Source of the DNA: Fibrisoma montanum
GTDB taxonomy: Bacteria; Bacteroidota; Bacteroidia; Cytophagales; Spirosomataceae
Assembly: GCF_003583365.1 (NCBI RefSeq)
Contig: NZ_QXED01000006.1
Span: forward strand, 1 to 64,000
Length of the DNA: 64,000 nucleotides
Direction: 5' to 3'
Shown piece by piece: positions 8,474 to 16,765 of the stretch. The notes under the pieces were generated by a model, which had not been told where the DNA came from, made no database searches, and worked only from the letters and a program-made list of their open reading frames with translations. How positions within the stretch are numbered: the stretch's first letter is position 1; every line of letters starts with the position of its first letter. The position numbers and the translations under genes are program-made.

Positions 8474-8559
8474 AGAAGTACATGCAGACGCATTACATCG
8501 AACGCTGTAGCGATTGTCCGCTAGATGATGATGAGGATAGTACTATCAAAACGACGTAA
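8470..8559 (+). CDS. Micro-protein, 29 aa, with CxxC
   Basis: Reads MKKYMQTHYIERCSDCPL and then an acidic tail (DDDEDS). The ATGA overlap with the previous gene supports translation; the CSDC pair could hold a metal. About 116 nt without a gene follow before the terminase small subunit. Confidence 0.4.
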   Translation: MKKYMQTHYIERCSDCPLDDDEDSTIKTT

Positions 8560-8675
8560 CTACCTGACCCCCAGGGGTGTGCGACAAATCAAAAAACCTT
8601 CATGTTTCACGACCGTATGCCCTGTTTTCTGTTTGATCGTGCAAAACTCCTATAGGGGGTTCTTAATGTATTCAT

Positions 8676-9149
8676 ATGAACGAAGGCAGACCACCCGTAC
8701 CGACTGAATTAAAGGTCATTCGCGGTACGGACCAACCCAGCCGGGTTAAGAAAGACCAGATGCAGCCGCAGCGGCTCGAGTCGCTGCCGATGGCCCCCGA
8801 ATGGCTCAACGAATACGCCAAAGATGAATGGTACGCCGTGGCCGAACAGCTCCACCGGCTCAAAATGCTGGCGTCAGTGGATATGGGCCTTCTGGCGGCA
8901 TACTGTCAACAGTTGGGCGTGTTTCAGAAGGCGCAGCGCGAACTGGAAGCCAACGGCTACACGATGGAAACCCACAACGGCTTTGAAGTGCCTTCCCCCT
9001 GGGTGGCTATTGGCAACAAGGCGCTCGACCAGGCCGCAAAAATCGGGGTTCAGTTTGGCTTAACCCCGGCTTCGCGCACCCGGATACCGCAACCCAAACA
9101 GAAAGAAGCCAACCCATTCAAAGCCCTAAAAACCGGCACCAATGGCTGA
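8676..9149 (+). CDS. Terminase small subunit (P27-like)
   Basis: 157 residues. The central region (WLNEYAKDEWYAVAEQL, VDMGLLAAYCQQLG, then NGYTMETHNG) and the tail (TPASRTRIPQP) match the P27 family of DNA-recognition subunits. It overlaps the large subunit by 8 nt. It would bind phage DNA and hand it to TerL for headful or cos packaging. Confidence 0.85.
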   Translation: MNEGRPPVPTELKVIRGTDQPSRVKKDQMQPQRLESLPMAPEWLNEYAKDEWYAVAEQLHRLKMLASVDMGLLAAYCQQLGVFQKAQRELEANGYTMETHNGFEVPSPWVAIGNKALDQAAKIGVQFGLTPASRTRIPQPKQKEANPFKALKTGTNG

Positions 9150-10836
9150 TTTTAACCGCATCGCCTTACGGTACGCTGAAGATGTGATTTCAGGCAAACA
9201 GATTGTCGGGAAATACATCCGACTTGCCTGTGAACGGCATTTGCGGGATATGGAGCGGGGTAAAGAGCGAGGCTTGCGCTTTGACCATGCGGCCGGTCAG
9301 CAGGTGATTGATTTTGTGTCGAATCTCCACCACTGGAAAGGGGCGAAAGCCCGCACGGCCATTGAGCTGGAACCTCATCAGCAATTTTATTTGTACAGTC
9401 TATTCGGCTGGAAGCGAGCCGATGGCACCAGGCGATTCCGCAAATCGTACAAAAAAGTAGCCCGTAAAAACGCCAAAACGACCGAATGCGCCGGTAAGGC
9501 CATGTACGCGGCTTACCTGGACAACGAACCCGGCGCTCAAATCTACTTTGTCGCTACTAAAGAGGATCAGGCCCGCATCGGCTTTAAAGACGTTCAGGAA
9601 ATCATCAAAGTAACCCCGGGCCTACCGGAAATCTTTCAGACGTTCACCAAGTCGGTTGTTTGCCCCGAAAACAGCTCGTTCATGAAGCCGCTGGGTTCGG
9701 ACTCGAAAACCTCCGACGGCTTCGACCCCTCCTACGGCATTATTGACGAATACCACGCCCACCCCAACGACGGGATGGTGAACGTCATTGAGTCCGGCAC
9801 CGGGGCGCGTCGGCAACCGCTGCTGGACATCATCACCACGGCGGGTTTCAATAAACAAGGGCCTTGTTTTAAGTTTGAGAAAGTCGTTAAGAATGTGCTG
9901 GAGGGTGTACTGGAAGACGACGCCCTGTTTGGGCTGATTTACGATCTGGACGACGACGATCTGAAAGACACCAACTGGCAGAACGAAGACGTGTGGGTAA
10001 AGGCTAATCCGAACCTGCACGCATCGGTATACCTGTCCAACCTGCGCGATCTGTGTCGTTCTGCCCGCAACGAAGGGGGCGAAAAGGAGGTAAACTTTAA
10101 AACCAAGAACCTCAACATCTGGGTTGATGCGGCTAAAACGTGGATTACCGACGAAAACTGGATGAAAGGAGCGGGTAGTTTCAAGCCCGAAAGCCTTCAG
10201 GGCGCTACTTGCTACGGCGGGCTTGATTTGGCCGTTGTAGGTGACTTTTCAGCCCTTACGCTTACGTTTCCCATGCCGGACGGCAGTTTTAGGCAGCTTT
10301 ACTACTTCTGGATACCCAAAGACACGGTTTCAGCCCGGGTTGCCAAAGGGTTGTCCAACCTTCAGACGTGGGTTAAGGATGGGTTTGTCAGGGTTACAGA
10401 GGGCAACGTGACCGACTTTGACGTGATTGAGCGCGATGTTATTGAGCTGTGCGAGATGTTCAACGTAGTCAGTATCGCCTATGACCGCAACCTGGCGAAC
10501 CAGCTTGTGAACAACCTGAAAAACGAAGGGGTCAATCTGACGGAATACAAACAGACGGCCGTCAACTTTACCCCGCCTACCCAGGAATTTGAACGGTTGA
10601 TCCTGTCGGGTAAACTTCACCACGGCAATAACCCGGTGATGCGCTGGATGATGGGGAACGTCGTCATCAAACGAGACATTAACGGCAACGTTCGGCCCGA
10701 CAAAGACCGGGCGGCTGATAAAATCGACGGCCCGGTGTCTTCCATCATGTCGATTGGCGAATACCTGACGTTTGCCGGGCAGCCGGAAGACGACAGCGGT
10801 TCCAGCTACGAAAGCGAGGGGATTTTTTACGTGTAG
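9142..10836 (+). CDS. Terminase large subunit
   Basis: 564 residues with the ATPase/nuclease layout of TerL. A Walker-A-like KVARKNAKT lies near residue 110, a Walker-B-like YGIIDE near 195, and the RNase-H-like nuclease domain begins at GGLDLAVVGDFSAL near 355, with further acidic residues (AYDRN, DKDRAADKIDG) downstream. It powers DNA translocation into the prohead through the portal. Normal length for the Terl_1/YmfN-type family. Confidence 0.93.
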   Translation: MADFNRIALRYAEDVISGKQIVGKYIRLACERHLRDMERGKERGLRFDHAAGQQVIDFVSNLHHWKGAKARTAIELEPHQQFYLYSLFGWKRADGTRRFRKSYKKVARKNAKTTECAGKAMYAAYLDNEPGAQIYFVATKEDQARIGFKDVQEIIKVTPGLPEIFQTFTKSVVCPENSSFMKPLGSDSKTSDGFDPSYGIIDEYHAHPNDGMVNVIESGTGARRQPLLDIITTAGFNKQGPCFKFEKVVKNVLEGVLEDDALFGLIYDLDDDDLKDTNWQNEDVWVKANPNLHASVYLSNLRDLCRSARNEGGEKEVNFKTKNLNIWVDAAKTWITDENWMKGAGSFKPESLQGATCYGGLDLAVVGDFSALTLTFPMPDGSFRQLYYFWIPKDTVSARVAKGLSNLQTWVKDGFVRVTEGNVTDFDVIERDVIELCEMFNVVSIAYDRNLANQLVNNLKNEGVNLTEYKQTAVNFTPPTQEFERLILSGKLHHGNNPVMRWMMGNVVIKRDINGNVRPDKDRAADKIDGPVSSIMSIGEYLTFAGQPEDDSGSSYESEGIFYV

Positions 10837-10862
10837 GTTGAAGAATCTGTTTACAGAACGAA

Positions 10863-11228
10863 ATGGGTTATATACGCCATAAAGCACTAATACTAACAGG
10901 CTTTCGACCCGAGGAAGTCGAAGCCGTCCATCAAGAAGCCAAACGGTTGTTGTCGGAGTACACGGCTAGTCTATTCCTAGATGCAAGCACATTGGTTACG
11001 CCTATTGTTAGGGGGATAGCAAACAACTACTGGTCGTTTATGATTGCGCCGGATGGTAGCAAGGAAGGGTGGCATGAGTCAGACTACTGTGATAAGGCCC
11101 GGCACGAACTGATTCGGTTCATTAAAAACCGCAAGCTGTATGTAGATTACGTCGAAGTAGCCTTTGGGGGAGACGATAAAGGGGCTGACCTGACGGCGTT
11201 CAATGAAGAGGAGGTAGACGACGATTAA
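10863..11228 (+). CDS. Hypothetical protein, 121 aa
   Basis: First gene of the insert between terminase and portal. Soluble, acidic C terminus (FNEEEVDDD). Base composition is more AT-rich than terL. No family recognised. Confidence 0.6.
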   Translation: MGYIRHKALILTGFRPEEVEAVHQEAKRLLSEYTASLFLDASTLVTPIVRGIANNYWSFMIAPDGSKEGWHESDYCDKARHELIRFIKNRKLYVDYVEVAFGGDDKGADLTAFNEEEVDDD

Positions 11229-11237
11229 ATGGTCGTT

Positions 11238-11254
11238 TTTTCGTATCTTACGCT
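11238..11254 (+). promoter_or_regulatory. Promoter-like 17-mer directly before a start codon
   Basis: TTTTCGTATCTTACGCT ends at the base before the ATG at 11,255 and is identical to the element upstream of the phage sigma-factor gene. If TATCTTAC is the -7 box, the transcript would be leaderless or nearly so. Confidence 0.5.
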
Positions 11255-11728
11255 ATGCTGACAGACAAGGATATTAGGGACATTGCTGCGTATTGGGGGG
11301 CACCCTGCGAGTACCGGTTTACCGAAGACCGGCGGTACGCGCAGGAGTTGTCACTTGTCAAAAATGTGGGCATTGAGCTACTACAGCACTTTCACTACGC
11401 CGATATTTTAACCCGAACGGTTAAACTCCACCTACGAACCCTGTCTAGTCTGACCGATGAAGAGGTAAGAGAATGCGCTAGAGTCGCATTGCCCGAAGAC
11501 CGATCAAAGGATTTGTTTAATTACGAGGATGACGTAAAACGACAGCACGGCAAGTTGTTTTTAGACACGTTTTGCATACACACAAAAGGCTATTTCTACT
11601 TTTACTACCAATCACTTGGGCTACACGACCAAGTATCAAATTCAGGCCAGCTAATTACCTACCTGCAAAGCATCGGGGTCTACGTGCCGGGCACCATTCG
11701 AGAGGAACTAGTACAGCTACAACAATGA
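11255..11728 (+). CDS. Hypothetical protein, 157 aa
   Basis: Helical soluble protein (NVGIELLQHFHYADILTR, SLTDEEVRECARVAL) with aromatic stretch GYFYFYYQSLGL. Preceded by the shared 17-mer. Overlaps the next gene by 4 nt (ATGA). Function unknown. Confidence 0.6.
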   Translation: MLTDKDIRDIAAYWGAPCEYRFTEDRRYAQELSLVKNVGIELLQHFHYADILTRTVKLHLRTLSSLTDEEVRECARVALPEDRSKDLFNYEDDVKRQHGKLFLDTFCIHTKGYFYFYYQSLGLHDQVSNSGQLITYLQSIGVYVPGTIREELVQLQQ

Positions 11729-11922
11729 ACGACAAACTACCCGACATCAAACAGGTATTTGAGGAACGGTATTTTAAACCGGCTAGAAAGGAGATTCACA
11801 AAGCATCCTACGAAGATGCCTTTATAGTTGGTCAGGAACGCTTTCAGCAAGAACACGGCTTTCGGCTCCCGTTCGGGCTGCGACAGTTTAAACGGCACCT
11901 ATCGAGCCGTACGGGGTGTTAA
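11725..11922 (+). CDS. Hypothetical protein, 65 aa
   Basis: Basic small protein beginning MNDKLPDIKQVFEERYF, start set by the ATGA overlap. Its end overlaps the end of the convergent HIRAN gene by 4 nt. Confidence 0.55.
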   Translation: MNDKLPDIKQVFEERYFKPARKEIHKASYEDAFIVGQERFQQEHGFRLPFGLRQFKRHLSSRTGC

Positions 11923-12722
11923 TCTTTCACAAATTTCCAGTCAATGAGCGCCCCGGTTTCGCCGTTAACCGTTCCTTCTGCGTAATTGACCACTTTTCCA
12001 CCAAAGGCGTTTTTGCCCCGAAACGTCGTAAATACGTATACCGTACTGCCATTGTCTTTAAAGCGGGTAGATACATGTTCGTAACTGTCCGGATCGTTCA
12101 TACTGCTTTTTATTGCTCGCTCTAAACCTGGGTGCGATCCGTCCCATGGCGAAAAGAAGCCTTCGACAACCTCAGACCGGGGGCGCACAGTACTTACGCT
12201 GTCTGAATCATCGCTCGGCGGCACAGTCAAACTATACAGGATAAACAGTCCTAAGCCAACTAACAATAGAAAGGCACACCCTTTGCCGACCGGCTTAACT
12301 TCTTTGGGCTTTGATTCAGTCGCAGAACCGGTATTAAGTATGGTCGCCTTCTGCTGTTCAAATTCGGCTTCTGTGATAGCTCCTTCCTGTTTTAGTTTTA
12401 CAAGCCGTTCAAGTTGGGATAGTTGTTGTTCATCCATGGTGATTAGTATGTCTGCGTAATATGTTTTGCCTTCCTGTCGAACCTGTAGTAATGTTGCCCT
12501 AAACGCGGTGCCATTATCAAAACTATCAGCTATCTGAGCTGATACAGACGCGGGCACGTACCCTAATTGGTTCTTTTTGTAGTAAATCTTGATAGCGTTT
12601 GTGTCAAATTGGTTGGTTGGCTCTCGAATAAGGCGTAACAGTGTGTTTTCCGGAAGTGCTGGTAATAGATACTGGCCGTCGTATTTGTCTGTAGCAGCAA
12701 TGTAAGTGCGTATTGGCTGCAT
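11919..12722 (-). CDS. HIRAN and SHOCT domain membrane protein
   Basis: 267 residues. Residues 1-95 fit a HIRAN domain (LIREPTNQFDTNAIKIYY, then LGYVPASVSAQIAD), a fold found on DNA-repair helicases that binds DNA ends. Residues 100-130 fit a SHOCT segment (LVKLKQEGAITEAEFEQQK). One membrane helix follows near 150-170 (AFLLLVGLGLFILYSL) and then a soluble C-terminal domain. It faces against the surrounding genes, so it looks like an independently expressed cargo gene (moron). HIRAN plus membrane anchor suggests sensing or blocking incoming DNA, but that is inference. Confidence 0.7.
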   Translation of the reverse strand: MQPIRTYIAATDKYDGQYLLPALPENTLLRLIREPTNQFDTNAIKIYYKKNQLGYVPASVSAQIADSFDNGTAFRATLLQVRQEGKTYYADILITMDEQQLSQLERLVKLKQEGAITEAEFEQQKATILNTGSATESKPKEVKPVGKGCAFLLLVGLGLFILYSLTVPPSDDSDSVSTVRPRSEVVEGFFSPWDGSHPGLERAIKSSMNDPDSYEHVSTRFKDNGSTVYVFTTFRGKNAFGGKVVNYAEGTVNGETGALIDWKFVKD

Positions 12723-12912
12723 GTATGGTGTGGTTTAGTGAATGGTTAACAGACGAAAGTAACAAACGCCCGGCATCTACTTCGTGCAACGCATCAAATT
12801 TTCACTTTCCGGCTACCTAATTTGCTTTTCTCGCACCGGTTCAGTACTTTAGCACTGTCCAGTACATAATTGCCAGCGGTACAATGCCGCCTGAACCGCC
12901 AATTCAGGTTTT

Positions 12913-12946
12913 TTTGTGCCTTACATACATCAAATTGCTATATTTA
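12913..12946 (+). promoter_or_regulatory. Candidate promoter for the antirepressor leader RNA
   Basis: TTTG (12913-12916) and TATATTTA (12939-12946) with 22 nt between them approximate the Bacteroidota -33/-7 pair. Transcription would begin just before the long hairpin at 12,962. The rest of 12,723-12,912 shows nothing clear. Confidence 0.45.
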
Positions 12947-12954
12947 CGGCTCAA

Positions 12955-13062
12955 ACGAGCCAAAGTGGCGGTTTGTTACTCCCGTATCACGTCTGTAATG
13001 GATGTGGTAGTTACCTGGCAAGGTACTGGACAACGGGTCGGTAGCAAACCGCCACTTTTTTA
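12955..13062 (+). ncRNA. Long-stem structured RNA or attenuator leader
   Basis: Bases 12962-12979 pair with 13041-13058 over 18 bp with a single G-U. The 61-nt loop has its own short helices (CCCG/CGGG, TTACC/GGTA). Six T follow the stem, so the element ends like an intrinsic terminator, 32 nt before the antirepressor-like start codon. It could be a free small RNA or a conditional terminator in the leader of the gene at 13,094. Confidence 0.55.
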
Positions 13063-13093
13063 TTGCCTGACTTACAACGTAGTAAGTACATAA

Positions 13094-13909
13094 ATGTCCA
13101 GTATAATGCTAAGTGCAAAATCTAATGGCGGTGTCAGCTACTCCCCGCCAAAAGCGCAGGAAAGTGCGCTGTCCCTCCCCGACGTTCACACCTACGAAAA
13201 CGGTGTGCAGTACGTAACAGCTAGGTCGCTCTATAGGTCCCTGACCAGCAACGCCAACAATTTTAAACGTTGGTCTACAGACAACATCAAAAACAACAAA
13301 TCGGCAATGCAAGGCATTGATTATCAAAGAATCATGCGCCGTGCAGAAAACAACCGACTGATTGAGGATTTTGATGTTGCGCTGGATTTTGCAAAGCATC
13401 TATGTATGCTAACGCAAACCGAGAACGCCCACAAAGTTCGTATGTACTTTATTGAAGCTGAAAAACGGTACCACACCTTACTAACAGAGCGCAATCAGCA
13501 GGTAGCTATTCAGCTTACAGCATTGATGGGCTTGTTAAACGAGCAAAACGAGCGCATCATAGGTTTGGAGCGACGTATTGACAAACTGCATCGTGATCGG
13601 GTGAAATATCTTAAGGCCAAAGTTGCTGACCGTAAGAGGGTCGAAATTGAACGTCGTCAACAATCCCAGGTTAAGGACCTGTTCGATTTATACGAACGCT
13701 ACGTACGGATTGAACAGATTGACGGCCCCTTGTCCATATTCAGCGACCTGGTTGATGCGCTAAAGATGCACTACGGCATTGACATGTACGCTTACAGAGG
13801 TGTAAAGAAGGCAAACGAACATTGGTTTGATTTGGCCGGTCGGTACGGCTTTGCTGGCAGTCTGGTTGGTGTCTTAAAAATGCACATGCGTAAATCCCGC
13901 TATCTGTGA
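13094..13909 (+). CDS. Antirepressor-like protein, 271 aa
   Basis: The N-terminal part (NGVQYVTARSLYRSL, then NNFKRWSTDNIKNNK) and VRMYFIEAEKRYHTLL near residue 125 match the AntA/Rha style of phage regulator, followed by a coiled coil (NEQNERIIGLERRIDKL). The C-terminal domain is unknown. Overlaps the next antirepressor by one base. Such proteins usually counter the prophage repressor to trigger induction. Confidence 0.65.
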   Translation: MSSIMLSAKSNGGVSYSPPKAQESALSLPDVHTYENGVQYVTARSLYRSLTSNANNFKRWSTDNIKNNKSAMQGIDYQRIMRRAENNRLIEDFDVALDFAKHLCMLTQTENAHKVRMYFIEAEKRYHTLLTERNQQVAIQLTALMGLLNEQNERIIGLERRIDKLHRDRVKYLKAKVADRKRVEIERRQQSQVKDLFDLYERYVRIEQIDGPLSIFSDLVDALKMHYGIDMYAYRGVKKANEHWFDLAGRYGFAGSLVGVLKMHMRKSRYL

Positions 13910-14553
13910 TGAACGAGCTAATCAGAGTGGCAACTAACGAGCAAGGCTCACAGGTTGTTTCGGCGCGTGAACTTCACAGCTTCCTAGAAAGTAAACAGCA
14001 GTTTGCCGATTGGATCAAAAACCGGATTGACAAGTACGGATTCGTTGAGGATCAGGACTTCACGACTTTTTCAGAAATTTATGAAAAAGGCAGACCCCGT
14101 ATCAACTATGCCTTAACGCTGGATATGGCGAAGGAGTTGGCAATGGTCGAAGCCAATGAAAAGGGACAACAGGCAAGGCGATACTTTATTGAGTGTGAAA
14201 AGCAATATCGCCAAGTAGCACCCAAACCCCTCACGCCTGCCGAACAACTTTTGCAACAGGCTCAGTTGATGGTCGAACAGGAACGGCGGGTTACGGCCCT
14301 CGAAAGCAAGGTGCAGGAAATCGAAGCCCGAACGACTACCCGGCCCGATTACTTCACTATCGCCGGGTATGCCAACGTAAACCGGATTCCGGTAAACCTC
14401 AAAGTAGCTGCCCGGGCGGGCCAACAGGCAACTAAACTCTGTAAAGAGCGCGGTTATTTGCTTGATGCCTGCGACGATCCCCGGTTTGGCCGGGTCAATA
14501 TGTACCCTCGAACGGTGTTGGACGAAGTGTTTAGGACGCCGTTACAGTTGTAA
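13909..14553 (+). CDS. AntA/AntB-family antirepressor
   Basis: 214 residues. QVVSARELHSFLESKQQFAD, then GFVEDQDF, then NYALTLDMAKELAMVE and ARRYFIECEKQYR give the full AntA/AntB signature over residues 13-100. A linker PLTPAEQLLQQAQLMVE with a coiled coil (ERRVTALESKVQEIE) leads to a short C-terminal domain. The linker is nearly the same as in the Rha-type protein at 48,606. Ends before a strong terminator. Confidence 0.85.
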   Translation: MNELIRVATNEQGSQVVSARELHSFLESKQQFADWIKNRIDKYGFVEDQDFTTFSEIYEKGRPRINYALTLDMAKELAMVEANEKGQQARRYFIECEKQYRQVAPKPLTPAEQLLQQAQLMVEQERRVTALESKVQEIEARTTTRPDYFTIAGYANVNRIPVNLKVAARAGQQATKLCKERGYLLDACDDPRFGRVNMYPRTVLDEVFRTPLQL

Positions 14554-14570
14554 TGTTGCACAAATCCACG

Positions 14571-14599
14571 AAAAGCCGGGCCAAAACCCCGGCTTTTTT
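14571..14599 (+). terminator. Rho-independent terminator after the antirepressor genes
   Basis: AAAAGCCGGG pairs with CCCGGCTTTT around a 7-nt loop, followed by a T run. It separates the accessory insert from the head operon. From 14,600 to 14,778 there are several TTTTTG tracts, so the late promoter may lie here, but none could be singled out. Confidence 0.85.
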
Positions 14600-14778
14600 C
14601 TTTTCATCGCTGTACTAAACAAAGATTAGACCAGAACTCAGGTAGTCCAATCTACCCCTATTTCCCTCAAAATAGTGCCATTTTGACCTAAAATCCGGGC
14701 CTTTTTGACATCAATCCTGCCCCTTTTTGCCTGCTATTTCGCAACTAAGCTAAGCCGTAACAACTTAGCCCCCGCGCT

Positions 14779-16071
14779 TTGAGCATTCTGGGCAACTTGT
14801 GGGCGTCATTCTGGTCAACCGGCACCCCAACGGACACCGTTCCGCGTGGGCTGTCGCTGTCTACCGAAACCTACGACCCGTCCATCGCCCGGCTCATGGG
14901 CTTAAACGAGGGCAAAGTTGCCGTAACCGAGGAAAATGTACTGGGTTTATCCGCCGTGTACGCCTGCGTTGACCGGATTTCAAAATCCATTGCGTCGCTG
15001 CCGTGGGATGTCTACGATCAGCCTGACGAACGGACCAGCCGCAAGGCATACGAGCATCCGGTTTTTAAACTCCTACATACGCAGCCCCATCCGCTCTACA
15101 GTTCATCTACGTTCCGGCGCGTGATGCTCAATCACCTGCTGCTACGGGGTAACTTCTACGCCGAAATTCAGCGCGACGGTCGCAACCGTCCGATTGCGCT
15201 GAAAATCCTCAAACCCGGCGACGTTACGCCCTACCTCTACAACGATCAACTGTTTTACCAGCTCACCGACGGCCGGGTGCTGATGGACTACGAAGTCTTT
15301 CACCTGAAAGGCTACTCCACCGACGGATTGGTTGGCCGCTCCCCTATTCGTGTAGCGCGTGACGCCTTTGCCGCGAGTCTGGAAAGTCAACGGTTCGGCA
15401 CCCAGTTTATGCAGAACGGGGCTCGGCCGGCCGGGATTCTCTTGCATTCGGGCAAACCCAGCCCGGAAAGCAAACAAAACCTCAAAGAGTCGTGGCAATC
15501 TCAGTACTCGGGTGACGGCATCGGCAAAACCGCGACGCTAACTGATGGCTGGACGTATACCAAACTCGGTATCGACCCGCAGGACGCGCAGTGGATCGAC
15601 TCGAAAAAGCTCTCCAGGGCGGAAATCTGCGGCATTTTCGGCGTTCCGCCCCACATGGTAATGGATCTGGACAAGGCAACCTTTTCCAACATCGAAAACC
15701 AGAACATTTGGTACGTCGCCCACACCTTGACGCCGTATCTGATCGAAATGGAGCAGGAAGCGAACCGCAAGCTGTTCCGCGACTCCGAATCCGGCCGCTA
15801 CACCAACAAACTGAACGTTAAGGGCCTCCTGCGGGGCGATACGGCCGCTCAGACCGCTCACCTGTCGGCTCTGGTTGACCGGGGCATCATGAGTCGAAAC
15901 GAAGCCCGGGCGCTCGATGAGCTCAACCCCTACGAAGGCGGTGACGAATACCTTGTACAGGGTGCGATGGTGCCCGCCGATTTACTACGCGATTTCTACA
16001 ACAAGAAAATTAACGACGGCAGCGTACCGGGCACCACGGCCCGGGCGGTGACGCCTAAGCACTATGGATAA
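14779..16071 (+). CDS. Portal protein, HK97 family
   Basis: 430 residues; starts with TTG (MSILGNLW), typical of the family N terminus. Motifs: AVYACVDRISKSIASLPW near residue 58, a central VFHLKGYSTDGLVGRSPI and IFGVPPHMV near 290. It forms the ring for DNA entry and exit at one capsid vertex. Overlaps the protease gene by 8 nt. Confidence 0.93.
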   Translation: MSILGNLWASFWSTGTPTDTVPRGLSLSTETYDPSIARLMGLNEGKVAVTEENVLGLSAVYACVDRISKSIASLPWDVYDQPDERTSRKAYEHPVFKLLHTQPHPLYSSSTFRRVMLNHLLLRGNFYAEIQRDGRNRPIALKILKPGDVTPYLYNDQLFYQLTDGRVLMDYEVFHLKGYSTDGLVGRSPIRVARDAFAASLESQRFGTQFMQNGARPAGILLHSGKPSPESKQNLKESWQSQYSGDGIGKTATLTDGWTYTKLGIDPQDAQWIDSKKLSRAEICGIFGVPPHMVMDLDKATFSNIENQNIWYVAHTLTPYLIEMEQEANRKLFRDSESGRYTNKLNVKGLLRGDTAAQTAHLSALVDRGIMSRNEARALDELNPYEGGDEYLVQGAMVPADLLRDFYNKKINDGSVPGTTARAVTPKHYG

Positions 16072-16714
16072 GGAACTACGCATCATCGAAACCGCCGATT
16101 TTGGCATCGAAACCCGGACTGTGAAGCGGGCCGATGGGGAGGAGGTCGAACGGTCGGTCATTGTTGGCAAGGCGGTCACCTTCAACACCTACAGTCAGGT
16201 GCTGGGCTGGTTTCGTGAGCAGATTGTTCCGGCCGCGTTTGAGGGTTGCGACATGAGCGACGTGGTATGCCTGAAAAACCACGACAATAACCTGATTCTG
16301 GGCCGCACGGCTGACACGCTCTCGCTCGAAGTACGTAACGATGGGCTGTACTTTACGGCCTACCCTCCCGACACCCAGGCTGCCCGGGATGCGCTGGAAG
16401 AAATCCGTTCCAAAATGATCCGGGGCTGTTCATTCCAGTTCAGCATTGCCCCCGGCGGTTCGGATTGGGACACCGACCCCGCTACCGGCGCTGAGATTCG
16501 CACCATCAAGAAAATCTCCAAGCTCTACGACGTAGGGCCGGTCACGTTCCCCGCCTACCTCGACACCAATACGGATGTGGCTAAGCGCGATTACGACAGC
16601 GCCAAAGCCGAACGCGAACAACAGCAGCAGGAACAACAGGAGCAGCCACCCGTAGACCCCTTTACCCCAATTGATGTATTTCAGCGACGCGCCCGGGCGC
16701 TCAGTCTAGTTTAG
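16064..16714 (+). CDS. Prohead maturation protease, HK97 family
   Basis: 216 residues. Catalytic elements of the S78-type serine protease are visible: LKNHDNN (His) near residue 69 and GCSFQFSI (Ser) near 126, preceded by FNTYSQVLGWFREQI. It cleaves the scaffold part of the capsid protein during prohead maturation. The glutamine-rich tail (EREQQQQEQQEQ) is low complexity. Confidence 0.92.
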   Translation: MDKELRIIETADFGIETRTVKRADGEEVERSVIVGKAVTFNTYSQVLGWFREQIVPAAFEGCDMSDVVCLKNHDNNLILGRTADTLSLEVRNDGLYFTAYPPDTQAARDALEEIRSKMIRGCSFQFSIAPGGSDWDTDPATGAEIRTIKKISKLYDVGPVTFPAYLDTNTDVAKRDYDSAKAEREQQQQEQQEQPPVDPFTPIDVFQRRARALSLV

Positions 16715-16765
16715 CGGCCCTCCGCTACAGTACCAACTTTTATCAGGACAGCTAAAGGTAACACA

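Noticed and set aside
8525-8707. 60-codon frame before the terminase small subunit
   Set aside because: Overlaps the terminase start in another frame and has no motif or good start signal.
12884-13093. 69-codon frame over the structured leader RNA
   Set aside because: It runs through the stem-loop and T run and has no protein-like features; the RNA reading is better supported.
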